Shown here: in pieces, positions 8,501-17,100 of the stretch | Numbering within the stretch: position 1 is the stretch's first letter | How the letters are laid out: each line of letters begins with the position of its first letter | Notes under the pieces: generated by a model | What the model saw: only the letters and a program-made list of their open reading frames with translations | What the model was told of the DNA's origin: nothing | Database searches by the model: none | Made by a program: the position numbers and the translations under genes | IMG/VR virus record: IMGVR_UViG_3300023174_000314 | Location: 1 to 41,739 of that record | Source of the DNA: a virus | Length of the DNA stretch: 41,739 nt | Strand: one strand, 5' to 3'

Positions 8501-10483
8501 TGTTCCTGTGATAGAAGAAACGCTAACAACATCAACATAGGAAGTTGCTCCCTTGCCGACATATAGGAAATTCTTACCCAAAGAATCAACTTGGAAAGAT
8601 CCAGTAACCGCCGAAAGAGTCTCGGTTACAAGAGTTTTGTTTCTACGAATTACAGATGACCCAACAGATGACCCAATATCAGTCGTAGATATAACATAAA
8701 CATTTTGATTCGCTGCATTTGCTGTCAGAGTAAATTGCGAGGATGAAGCAAAACTTGCAGTAAATCCTACGGGCGCACCTGTTGTAGACAGTACAAAGAA
8801 ATCAACTGTAGGATTGGTAGTTGTAAACGGTGCAGATGTCGCAATAGCATATGTGTGATTTCCGTTGTTAGTAGCAATGCTTCCGCCCGCACCGTTTGCT
8901 CCAATTGCCACTTTGTAAATATTAAGGATTGCATAATTTACTCCGCTAACAGTACTTACTCTATCTCCCTTTGGAAGAGTAAAGAGCAATCCGCTGTCAT
9001 TTACATCCCCAAGTACACCAGTAGCACCGTTCCAGTTGATATTGAATGCTTGTTGTGCAGTTGCGCCACCTTGTATTGCATTTGCTGCCATGAAGATTCT
9101 TGTTGGAGCAGTCAGAGAATATGAACCTGTCAATGCAATGTCATAGATATAAGCCTTGTAGTTACTGCTTCCTACTGTTCCTTGTGGAACCAAAGCACGA
9201 ATTTTTGCAGTTCCAATGTTATTAAAGGTGGCACCAACTGCACCATCAGACAGGAAAACAGTTGGATTTGTTGATAAATCAAATCCAGTAAGACTATTTG
9301 CAGATCCACCTGGAGTTACCAACAGAGAAGGACCAATACTACCAATTGAGCGTTGATCCGTATATGTTGCCGTTGACGCTGCTCCTCTTGCTCTTGGCAA
9401 AGTAAGAACAGTTGTTCCTTGAGTCTCAAATTCATATCCAAAGATATATGCTTTGCCCTGACCAAGTTCGGCAGAAAGAGTTGCCCCTGCTGCGCCACCA
9501 ACAACATTACGATAAGTCATGTTGAGATCAAATGGCTCAACTGTATAATTACCACTTTCATCGTAAGTACGCCGAGCGAGAGTATCTTCAATTACGGCAT
9601 ACTGCGGATATAATTCCTTCTTTACTGTTTGACCATTGACAATACGAATGATCTCCGTAAAATCGCCACGGGCAAAGTTGGTTGTTGTGGTAACCGCAGT
9701 TGGATCAAATCCGTATTGAGTTAGTGTAAGATCAAGTTTAAACCGATCTGCGCCTGGTGCAGCATAGTTGTAGTAACCAAACGCAGGATCATTTAGAGTC
9801 TCGTCATCGGTCGCAGTCACAAACGATGGATTTGTTGCAAATCCAATTCTTGTAGTTGGATTGTTGTGAACTCTGTATTGTGCGCCTGTTGCTCCTGTTA
9901 CGCTATATGCACCGATCATCTGTGCATCGTGCATCACAAAGTAACCATCTATGAAGCGAACACCAGAATTCACCGAGATGACTGCGGAATCACCGAGAGC
10001 AGATACGGTGCTGTTACCAGAAAGTGAGAATGAAACTGAGTTTGTTCCTGCGGTTCCTGAAATCGTGGTATTGGTTGTCAGACCTGAACCACCACCGACA
10101 TAATCAAAATAGACAATACCAAATGGATCTATTGTGGACGAAGAAAGACCCGCCTCTGCATGGACAATTCTAGCCTGTGCAGAACCAACTGCTCCAACTA
10201 CTGCACCAACAAGACCTGTTACACTAGATACGCCAGATAGACCTGTGATGCGACCGTAACGGAGATAGTTTTCCGTGATTTGACCATCAAGGACAACCGA
10301 TCCATTTTCAAAGATGTTGGAACCAAATCGTTCAATTTGGTTCTGTAGAATGGTCTGCAACTGCGTGACTTCACGCGCCTGTAGTGCATAGCCAGGCTTG
10401 AACATGATGCGGAGGAACTTCTTGTCCTCATTGAAGTCATCATAATACGGATCTACATTGAATAGCGTGGGGTCGTATGACAT
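5534..10483 (-). CDS. DUF4815 virion structural protein, baseplate or fibre-attachment (1649 aa)
   Basis: The N-terminus carries the signature of the DUF4815 family found in T4-like cyanophage virions: FNVDPYYDDFNEDKKFLRI, then FKPGYALQAREVTQLQTIL and an I-x-x-FG segment. The long middle is beta-rich and Ser/Thr/Gly-rich. The extreme C-terminus (FAIKIVMASTNPTIVPKF and LRITAA) matches the closing motif I recall from large structural proteins of these phages. Position after gp8 and before the fibre suggests the role of T4 gp10/gp11-like pin proteins that link wedges to fibres; this is inference. Translation starts at an ATG behind a clear GGAGGAA. The gene overlaps the next small gene by four bases. 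Confidence 0.85.
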   Translation of the reverse strand: MSYDPTLFNVDPYYDDFNEDKKFLRIMFKPGYALQAREVTQLQTILQNQIERFGSNIFENGSVVLDGQITENYLRYGRITGLSGVSSVTGLVGAVVGAVGSAQARIVHAEAGLSSSTIDPFGIVYFDYVGGGSGLTTNTTISGTAGTNSVSFSLSGNSTVSALGDSAVISVNSGVRFIDGYFVMHDAQMIGAYSVTGATGAQYRVHNNPTTRIGFATNPSFVTATDDETLNDPAFGYYNYAAPGADRFKLDLTLTQYGFDPTAVTTTTNFARGDFTEIIRIVNGQTVKKELYPQYAVIEDTLARRTYDESGNYTVEPFDLNMTYRNVVGGAAGATLSAELGQGKAYIFGYEFETQGTTVLTLPRARGAASTATYTDQRSIGSIGPSLLVTPGGSANSLTGFDLSTNPTVFLSDGAVGATFNNIGTAKIRALVPQGTVGSSNYKAYIYDIALTGSYSLTAPTRIFMAANAIQGGATAQQAFNINWNGATGVLGDVNDSGLLFTLPKGDRVSTVSGVNYAILNIYKVAIGANGAGGSIATNNGNHTYAIATSAPFTTTNPTVDFFVLSTTGAPVGFTASFASSSQFTLTANAANQNVYVISTTDIGSSVGSSVIRRNKTLVTETLSAVTGSFQVDSLGKNFLYVGKGATSYVDVVSVSSITGTLNGTSNTQLLNYFTLDNGQRDNYYDWSRLILSSSVNPGTSTGVTGNFDITLTRFVHSQANASSATGPFTVDSYLSQSVDYKDIPVYISPTTGRSYRLSDVLDFRPVRQNDGTFSGYVLPAQSPSVSNDNKFTYSAYLPRTDKIVLGRDRNFKVLTGIPSVNPQPPEDNPDAMTLYTVTLNGYTTTKDDVQIKRVENKRYTMQDIANLEDRLDNVEYYSNLNILEQQVRNSPILDSAGLEIPKKGILVDGFRGHAVSDVQDPMYAAAIDFENAEMRPSFRNRVYRLNQVSASSVSGSSDGIYTLGYITTPLINQPLATSSLNVNPAGVFNYLGFMRSTPSSDFWYDDTTAPVVRINTEGENDAWLFGVAAGTGPGEAKGFGSQWNDWESNWSGIARNNISTSAINSDPSRSIFVSSAGSRLTQPSANNQILPNSLVSNIGDLQVKSDIIPYARSIAVGLSASNLRPNTGLYLFVDGIGLTPASGGGGITSDVAGNASVNFTIPLAAFAAGKKNIRLTDSATNDLTSTTTAADYIFPAQGIWGNVKDGIITTRTVQTRRESVRSEKVVTNIFSKDVQRSGFTKLLGFTDPLSQSFYIDPAIYPSGIFAKKVTLYFKSKDSNSNTPISMVLRPVINGYPHPSKFIPLSDSTILSSAITTSTDASAGTDFTFTSPVYLAPGEYAFSLVTPSNNFEIFTSQVGMDVLKQTSTESTVRASKQPYARSLFKNQTSTGVQKTDTEDAKFLLHICNFSSSASFTLGAAGAAFYGSGILNAHAVRYNVPNIVPSNTTLSTTESGLVGSSVNLNKTSTTSTTTFTGANNGFTTLTFTMSTSDPYVSPVIDMDRANANIIENKIADVSLAGSTNETSSTQLGATVKATARYITKRVVLEPGMEATNLRVELLASYPQETTFKVYARMSPENGTGLPFDLRGYTELTAANTYSNTTVGGYQEMAFRLTGQPKFRVFAIKIVMASTNPTIVPKFKNLRITAA

Positions 10484-10495
10484 TTATTCCTCCGA

Positions 10496-12841
10496 TCAAA
10501 ACTCAATGACGAGTTTGATCTCTTCCTCTTGGCTGTCCGAACGAAGAACAGGTCTCATGTTCTGTATGTATTGCACTTGCCCTGACCGATATTTGAGATC
10601 GGGGCTTTGACTGATTACGCTGACCAAGGCACTTGCATTGGCTCCTGCGGTATTTGTGTAAAGTATAGTATTTCCTGCCGCAATTGAACCTGTAGTAAAG
10701 ATCACCGACAGATCGCCAGTTGCACCAGAAGTATTCCAATTGATTGCCTTACCAACAGCGACTTGCGAGGAGCCGCTATAACCATAAACGGTATTATCTA
10801 ATGTAAAGGAGTTGGTTGTGAATGTGTCTCCTCCTGCGGGATTCAGGACGAACTTGTAGACTTGGCTGTAGGCAGTAGGAATACCTTCAACAACTTTAGT
10901 CTTTTCTACAATCTTGGCTAGTCCTGTCAGACCCGAATAGAACACCATATAACGATCTCTTACGCCAACAGTCTCTCCAATATTAAAAGTTCCATAAGCA
11001 TTCTCTAGGTAAATCTTACCTTGATTGTTGAGACCCGCTGCTGCATCCCAACGATAGATTCTTCCATTTGATCCCGAGAACTCAATATTCTGCGAGGCAT
11101 TGCCAACTCCGACTGTATTCATGCCTTGTGGGAAGATATTTGAGGCAGAAGAGAAGGTGGTAGCAGTTGTTGGAGTGACTGTCAGAACAAGAAGATCCCG
11201 TCCTTCCGTGCCTGCGCGTGTGCGCGAAGAAACATCAAACACATCCAAAGTTGAACCGATGACAGCACCCTGTACGGCAGAAGTAAAGGTTCCTGATACA
11301 TTGTTGACAACTAATTCCGAAGTTCCTGTATATCCTGTCAGTCCTTGTCTCCAAGAAACAACAGTACCAGTAGCCCCACCATAGGTTCCTGTTGTGGATT
11401 GATTTACAATTGAACCAACTGTAAATGATGCAGCATTTCCTGCCTGAACAGTTGAGATTCTGACTTGAGGATTGGCTAGATCTGGATTCTTGATGATTCC
11501 AAACTGACGGAACTCGTTTTGAGTTGTGATCTTGCCGCCTTCACCGCCGCTGTACTTTTTTACAATCATCAGTCCATTTGCGCCTAGTTCGGCAACAGGG
11601 TTTGAGCCGTGACCTCCTTGAGGGGAGACAATTGGAGTGGCAACATTTGCAAAGTTGGTGATGAGAGAGGCAGGAGTATTGGAGGCAAATGTCAATCCGG
11701 CAATTACCTTCAGATTGGCAAAAGTATAATTCATTCCCGTATCGGTCATTTCAAAGGAATCAACATAACGATAGTTGCCCGTTGCAGAAGAGTCAAAACT
11801 GACTGTTATATCAGCAACCGTTCGCAGAGGATCAAGCGTATTGTTTTTTGCTTTTCCATCGCCTTCTAGCGTGACATTTGGCACAATGGAGAACGAAGAC
11901 ACCGAACCCAAGAGACCAACGGTGAAAGGATTGGTGACTTCAATCGTAGCATAGTTTGCACTCGCACCTTGAGGAGTGTATGTACTAATGATGCGCCGTT
12001 GTCCCTGACCTTGACCCGAATCAATTGACAGCACCATGTTGTTGTAGTAACCGCTGATTGGTGCAAGATTGATTGAATACAAGTTTGCAGTCAATCCACC
12101 CGCAGCAACATCAGCAACTATGAGATTGGTAGTTGACGAGAATACACAACGGTCAGAGATCAGATAGTTGGCGTATTCGGGGAGGAAGTAGATGAAGACC
12201 ACTTCACCATCAACTGCTGCATTCTGAACCGCAAACTGCAAATACCGCTCATTATTGATGCCGAGAGTTTCAAGATTCTCTACAGGCATATAACCTGGAC
12301 GCAGAGTTCCGCTTGTCTTCAGCGAACCCTTGAGAAGGAATTTGCGGCGACTTTCCGTGATGGAGTACATATACTTCCAACGATATCCATCAGAAAGAGT
12401 CTTGACATCGGTGTCGGTGTGAGTGGGAGCAATTGTTGAAGGTGCATTGTAGTTGTTGTGAATGCACTTATAGACCCGCTCATCATCTACCAAGACATAG
12501 AAGATGTATGGATTGTCGCGGTTGAAAAGATCAACCGTAGGACGATATGGCTGATAGACCGCCCCAATCGTCCAATCGTAGCGAGGTACAACGATGCAAA
12601 TGTCATCCATCGTAATGCGCTTATGAGCAAGAGCGTTCTGCCAAAACTCAATTTCAGTCTGCTCGGTATCTGTGGCAGCGGGTGGCAGATTGTCAATTTC
12701 CCCTGCGGATGAGATCCAAGGAAGAGGCTTACCGATGGAGAGGAACCACTTGTCCGTGGACAGGCTATCAAACATCATAGCGAAACGATCTATGAAGGTT
12801 TGTTTGAAATTCTGACGGAACTTGTCGCAGACATTAGCCAT
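10496..12841 (-). CDS. 8: Baseplate wedge protein gp8, enlarged (781 aa)
   Basis: The first 190 residues and the last 30 match T4 gp8 by eye. The N-terminal part has SIGKPLPW (T4 ITFGRSEPW) and CIVVPRYDW (T4 VIPRRDW), followed by GYRWKYMYSI (T4 GYVWEYLFEI). The C-terminus RSGQVQYIQNMRP with SDSQEEEIKLVIEF parallels the T4 ending HSGEMIYMENRPP with TEEINILFTF. gp8 dimers bridge gp7 and gp10 in the baseplate wedge. T4 gp8 has 334 residues; here about 450 extra residues, beta-rich and Gly/Thr/Ser-rich, lie between the conserved ends. The ATG has an AAAAAGGA ribosome site, and an ATAAATAC late-type box lies in the 35-base gap upstream. The gene sits between a Cys-rich protein and the DUF4815 gene. 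Confidence 0.85.
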   Translation of the reverse strand: MANVCDKFRQNFKQTFIDRFAMMFDSLSTDKWFLSIGKPLPWISSAGEIDNLPPAATDTEQTEIEFWQNALAHKRITMDDICIVVPRYDWTIGAVYQPYRPTVDLFNRDNPYIFYVLVDDERVYKCIHNNYNAPSTIAPTHTDTDVKTLSDGYRWKYMYSITESRRKFLLKGSLKTSGTLRPGYMPVENLETLGINNERYLQFAVQNAAVDGEVVFIYFLPEYANYLISDRCVFSSTTNLIVADVAAGGLTANLYSINLAPISGYYNNMVLSIDSGQGQGQRRIISTYTPQGASANYATIEVTNPFTVGLLGSVSSFSIVPNVTLEGDGKAKNNTLDPLRTVADITVSFDSSATGNYRYVDSFEMTDTGMNYTFANLKVIAGLTFASNTPASLITNFANVATPIVSPQGGHGSNPVAELGANGLMIVKKYSGGEGGKITTQNEFRQFGIIKNPDLANPQVRISTVQAGNAASFTVGSIVNQSTTGTYGGATGTVVSWRQGLTGYTGTSELVVNNVSGTFTSAVQGAVIGSTLDVFDVSSRTRAGTEGRDLLVLTVTPTTATTFSSASNIFPQGMNTVGVGNASQNIEFSGSNGRIYRWDAAAGLNNQGKIYLENAYGTFNIGETVGVRDRYMVFYSGLTGLAKIVEKTKVVEGIPTAYSQVYKFVLNPAGGDTFTTNSFTLDNTVYGYSGSSQVAVGKAINWNTSGATGDLSVIFTTGSIAAGNTILYTNTAGANASALVSVISQSPDLKYRSGQVQYIQNMRPVLRSDSQEEEIKLVIEF

Positions 12842-12860
12842 TTAAGAGTCCTTTTTGGGG

Positions 12861-12867
12861 TATTTAT
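12861..12867 (-). promoter_or_regulatory. Probable late promoter box (ATAAATA) before gp8
   Basis: The short gap upstream of gp8 reads CATCATAAATACCCC on the minus strand, about 20 bases before the gp8 ATG. It fits the T4 TATAAATA late box except for the first base and would give the wedge and fibre genes a second late start. It differs from the CTAAATA core seen elsewhere here, so the call is tentative. Confidence 0.4.
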
Positions 12868-12876
12868 GATGAAAAA

Positions 12877-14112
12877 TCAAGGCATTCCTTCTACCATTAC
12901 TCCAACACCATTGCCTCTACATTGCACAGGAATACACATACCCGAGTCAGGATGCTCACTTGCGTATTTTTTAATAGCCTCACACCAACCTGGTGGCGGC
13001 GAACCGTCCTTCCATTCGGGTGTCCAAGTACATGGTTTAGCCAACACATGATTTGAAAATGAGAGAACATAGACACCATCGCAGTAACGATGTTCTTCTA
13101 CAGTTATCGTACATACCTCTGTACCAACGAGGACACGATAACTGCAAATTTTAGTTCCGCTAGTGGTGTTGCATCCAATTACTACCATACCTTTTCGGAG
13201 ACCTACCTGTGGATCAGTCGGATCTCTTGGTACGCTTGGATCATATATCGGCAGGTCTTCATAACCTCCTGGTTCGTATTCGCCTTCTGATGATCCATCT
13301 GTGTTGTATCCAATATTTTCCAATGTTACTGCCGTGCCTCCTGGGCATATTATGGACACCAATCTAGTATGAGATTTATCACATATGAATTGTTCTTTAA
13401 CATAACCACCAGGATTTGTGATAGGGTCAAATGGGCGATATATCTCGCCATTATCCGCATAAATTTCCCCATTTGGTCCTTTTGGCGTTAAGGTATACCC
13501 GCAGTCACAAGGAGGCAATTCGCCTAGACACTCTTCAGGTGTAAACTCATTACGCGCATTGGTGACACCAAGACCAAATCCAGTAGATATTGCCAATGGT
13601 TGACCATCAATTAAAGTGTTTTCAAGGAAATCGGAGAAATCAGAATAATTATGACCAGTTCCATTTTGACCAGTTATGGTTACACTATGACCACTCAAAC
13701 TAAACAATGTATCTAATATTTCGGAAATATTGGTATCTGTACTGTACTGTGTGAGTACTTTGTATGGCTGGTTTCCAATCATTATGTCCCCACTAGCAGG
13801 AAGTCCATATGCTTCGCGTACATCTGCCGATTTTGGAGGTGATGATTTGACCATATTGAATTTTGATGGTGAATACCCAAGTTCTGTTACTGCGGATATT
13901 GCTTCATATTCTCCTTTCTCAAAAGGAGTCTGTGCATTCACCAATGTTCGTGCATTCAATTGCGCCGACTTCAATGCAGTAGCATAGTTTGCTCTTGCGG
14001 TTTTAACTCCTTCAGGCGAAGAATCGTTATTCAACGCCGCATAATACGCATCCCGAATTGTTGCCAAGTTCGCTTCAATTGCCGCTTTGATTTGGTTGAT
14101 GTTATTTGCCAT
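12877..14112 (-). CDS. Cys-rich probable virion protein of unknown function (411 aa)
   Basis: No family is recognised. The N-terminal 60 residues are helical and Ala/Asn-rich (INQIKAAIEANLATIRDAYY), like an oligomerisation or attachment stalk. Residues 80-190 are mixed. All 13 cysteines fall in residues 195-411, including CLGELPPCDCG and MCIPVQC, among many Pro and Gly; this looks like a compact extracellular, disulfide- or metal-stabilised domain. There is no signal peptide, consistent with assembly in the cytoplasm onto a virion. The gene lies between two wedge genes, 35 bases from each, with an AAGGA ribosome site. A surface-exposed baseplate decoration or receptor-binding role is inference from position and composition. 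Confidence 0.7.
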   Translation of the reverse strand: MANNINQIKAAIEANLATIRDAYYAALNNDSSPEGVKTARANYATALKSAQLNARTLVNAQTPFEKGEYEAISAVTELGYSPSKFNMVKSSPPKSADVREAYGLPASGDIMIGNQPYKVLTQYSTDTNISEILDTLFSLSGHSVTITGQNGTGHNYSDFSDFLENTLIDGQPLAISTGFGLGVTNARNEFTPEECLGELPPCDCGYTLTPKGPNGEIYADNGEIYRPFDPITNPGGYVKEQFICDKSHTRLVSIICPGGTAVTLENIGYNTDGSSEGEYEPGGYEDLPIYDPSVPRDPTDPQVGLRKGMVVIGCNTTSGTKICSYRVLVGTEVCTITVEEHRYCDGVYVLSFSNHVLAKPCTWTPEWKDGSPPPGWCEAIKKYASEHPDSGMCIPVQCRGNGVGVMVEGMP

Positions 14113-14147
14113 TTTAATCCTTATTTCGGAATGCGTAATATTTCAGT

Positions 14148-17100
14148 TCACAATCCTGGAACAGAGTCGTCAAGACCTTGGGCTGTTGATGGCGTTGATG
14201 GTCTGAATGGTTCTATGCCAGGACTATTTCCACCATTTTTGCACGGTGGATGTTCAAGATTGCGATCCGTGATATAGTCATCAATACCATTGGGTGCATC
14301 TGCAATATCAACTCCACCGAATCCATATGGTCTCATTCCTCTATCTGGATCCCAATAGAACGGTCCAAAGAAGGGATCCCATCCTCTTCCGTGGTAAGGA
14401 TGACCATCGGCATCTCTTCCTGCTGGAACATTTGTCTTTCTCCAACCGCGTTGCGGAGGTATTTTGTTAAACTGGAATGGTGCTGATGGATTATCACTTG
14501 GTACATTGTATGGATTTGTCTGCGTTTCGTACCATCCTGGTGGGTTTACGAATGGATTGCCCCATGAAGGCAATTGTGGAATTGGTTGTTGGAAAGTATA
14601 AGGACTTGGTTTGTATGTTCCATCTTCCTGCTTGTCAAAGCAAACAGGAACTCCATAACAAGGAACAAATGTTGTCCATCCATCGTCAGGATGGGCATAT
14701 CCGTCAAAGCCCCAATCATCGGGACTTGACTGTGGAAGTTTGAATCGCCATGTAATTATAGGCTTACGAGTTATTGGATCTATTTCTATAGTACGAATCC
14801 ACCAACGACCATCATGGTTATAGATTTCACTACCATCATCGTCATTTACATAAATTGGTTGCAGATCCTTTGGTGGAATATCTGTGGGTAGATAATGATT
14901 TGGACCACCCAAGGGCAAATATCCTGGCATAGTTGGGGTTAGCGGCTCGTCTTTAGGGAAAGCGAACGGCTGTGAGCCAGGTTTCCAGAATGTCTTCAAC
15001 CCAAGAGGATCGCATTCTTCGCTGTATTTGAATACGGGCATCGTATCGTCTTTGCCCAATTGCCAGAACCAAAGATCGCGCTCTTTGATTCTATCATCCC
15101 AATACATTTTCCAAATGTCGGGATCATCTCCAATATCCGGTAGCCCTCCGCTAGGAACTCCTGTTGCCAAAGTAGTTCCGAATCTATACGATGGAGTTGT
15201 CTGATCTTCAGTTGATCCGGTAAAGCCCAATACATTGGTGCAATCCGTTAGACTGTTAGTTGCAGATGGAAGCGATGCATACTTGTGAGTAAATGCTATG
15301 CTTATCTCCGAGCCAGGTATTACCTTGCCATAGTAGTTCAGCATTCTGAAAGTGACGGTGTATGCCTTGCCAGCCGTACCGTCCGATGTGAATCCAGAGA
15401 TCTTAAACTGACCGTAGTTGGTTCCGCTCTTCCATTTCATAGCCTCGGGACGATAACGATACAACTTTCGCCCATCGCTGACTTCAACTTCCATCTGATC
15501 CGTGATCCAATATTCCATGTTGTTTGAATTCACGATGGTATAATTGAAAATAATTGTGCCGTTAGAGTAGACGGTGCTATTCACAAAATCTGCGCAATAA
15601 GTCAACTTTACCTGCGGAATGAGAGGTTGAATAATCAACTCATTTTTACAATCAAACTGCAATCCGACTTTACGATTCAAGAATGCCTCTGCTGTGATCT
15701 TACGGAACTCTGAACTTGTGGAGTAATTGAGCAATGCATGACGGCTTCCTGCGGCTGTCAGACTTCTTGCCCAATTCTGACGATTTGCAGTTGATCCTTC
15801 TGCCCACTCTGCCCAATATCCTGCTGACCCTGTTCCCCCACCAAGGAAATCGCCATATTGGGAACCAAGGATACGAGCAGCATATGGTTGTTCTTCTGTA
15901 GCAAGCGAGATATTTGGATTCTCGTTGATTGTGAAGTAGGGATAACCATATGTGGTATTCACTACGGCATTAGCCGTATAGCCACCTTCAGAAGGCAAGG
16001 CAGGATAGATGCCTTCCGAAGAGGTGCCAATTTTCAAGTTCCAAGAGTGATTTGATGCGGGGATGATATTGTTTGTCCAACGCTTGTAAAGATATGCTTC
16101 TACTGTCTCGCGCTCCTGCTTGGTGAGTGCGCGGTCATAGACAAGGACTTCGTGAACAACACCATTGAAGAAGTTCTGACCAAGACCAATTGTCAGTCGC
16201 TGACTTCCCGTGATTCCCTTGAGATTACCAATTGCAGTTCCTGCTTCGGTTCCATTGATAGTCAGGAAATTCTTGCCTTGACTGTAGATCTTGTTGACAA
16301 CAAAGTTCTTGAGATAAAGCGACTCGGTTGTTACAAGACTACTGTTAAAGTATTTTGAACCGCCCTGAACGGAAGGGGACATCCATACCCGAATGACATC
16401 GCCTGTCTTGATATCTTTTGCGGATACGGTATGTGTTTGATATTGGTTATATGACCAACTATTTGCCGCAAATCCATTGCTCATAGAACGAGAGTTCCAT
16501 TCAGCAATCTGATTAGGAACATCTACTTGAGAAAGAGATGTGGACTCTATAACTTGATCGTTTTGAGTCAGTATCGCTCTCCAAGGAGTAGAAAGACTAT
16601 CCGTCTTCATGTCCATGCTGAAATTGAATGAGCCATCTTCAGTTGCGACAAATTCTGCCATCTTCTGATAGCGATAGTATTTTGCATCGGGCTGGTCGTT
16701 GTTACTCTTCTTATCAAACTTCTTGACTTCTGTAAAATAGGAATAGGCTGCGGCAGTCAAGGAAGGATCGCTCTCCGCAAAGATTGAGGAAACTACAGAT
16801 GTATTTGTGTTTCCTGCGGTCACAGTAGAAAGGGTGTCTTTGAATGCGGAGTAAACTACAGAACTATTATTGTTTATTCTTGCAAATCTACCTGCGGTGG
16901 GAATAGTATGGGTAGCCGAATAATATTCATCTCCGTTAATATCGGCAAGAAACAAATTGTCTATTCCTGCGTGATTGCCCATTCCATAATAAGAGGCAAT
17001 TCTTGGATTTACTATAGCACTATCTACTATGTTTCTGCTGTAATCAACGCATACGGAATAGTCTTGATAATATTGACCTGTTGGCGCGGAAGTTGCGCCT

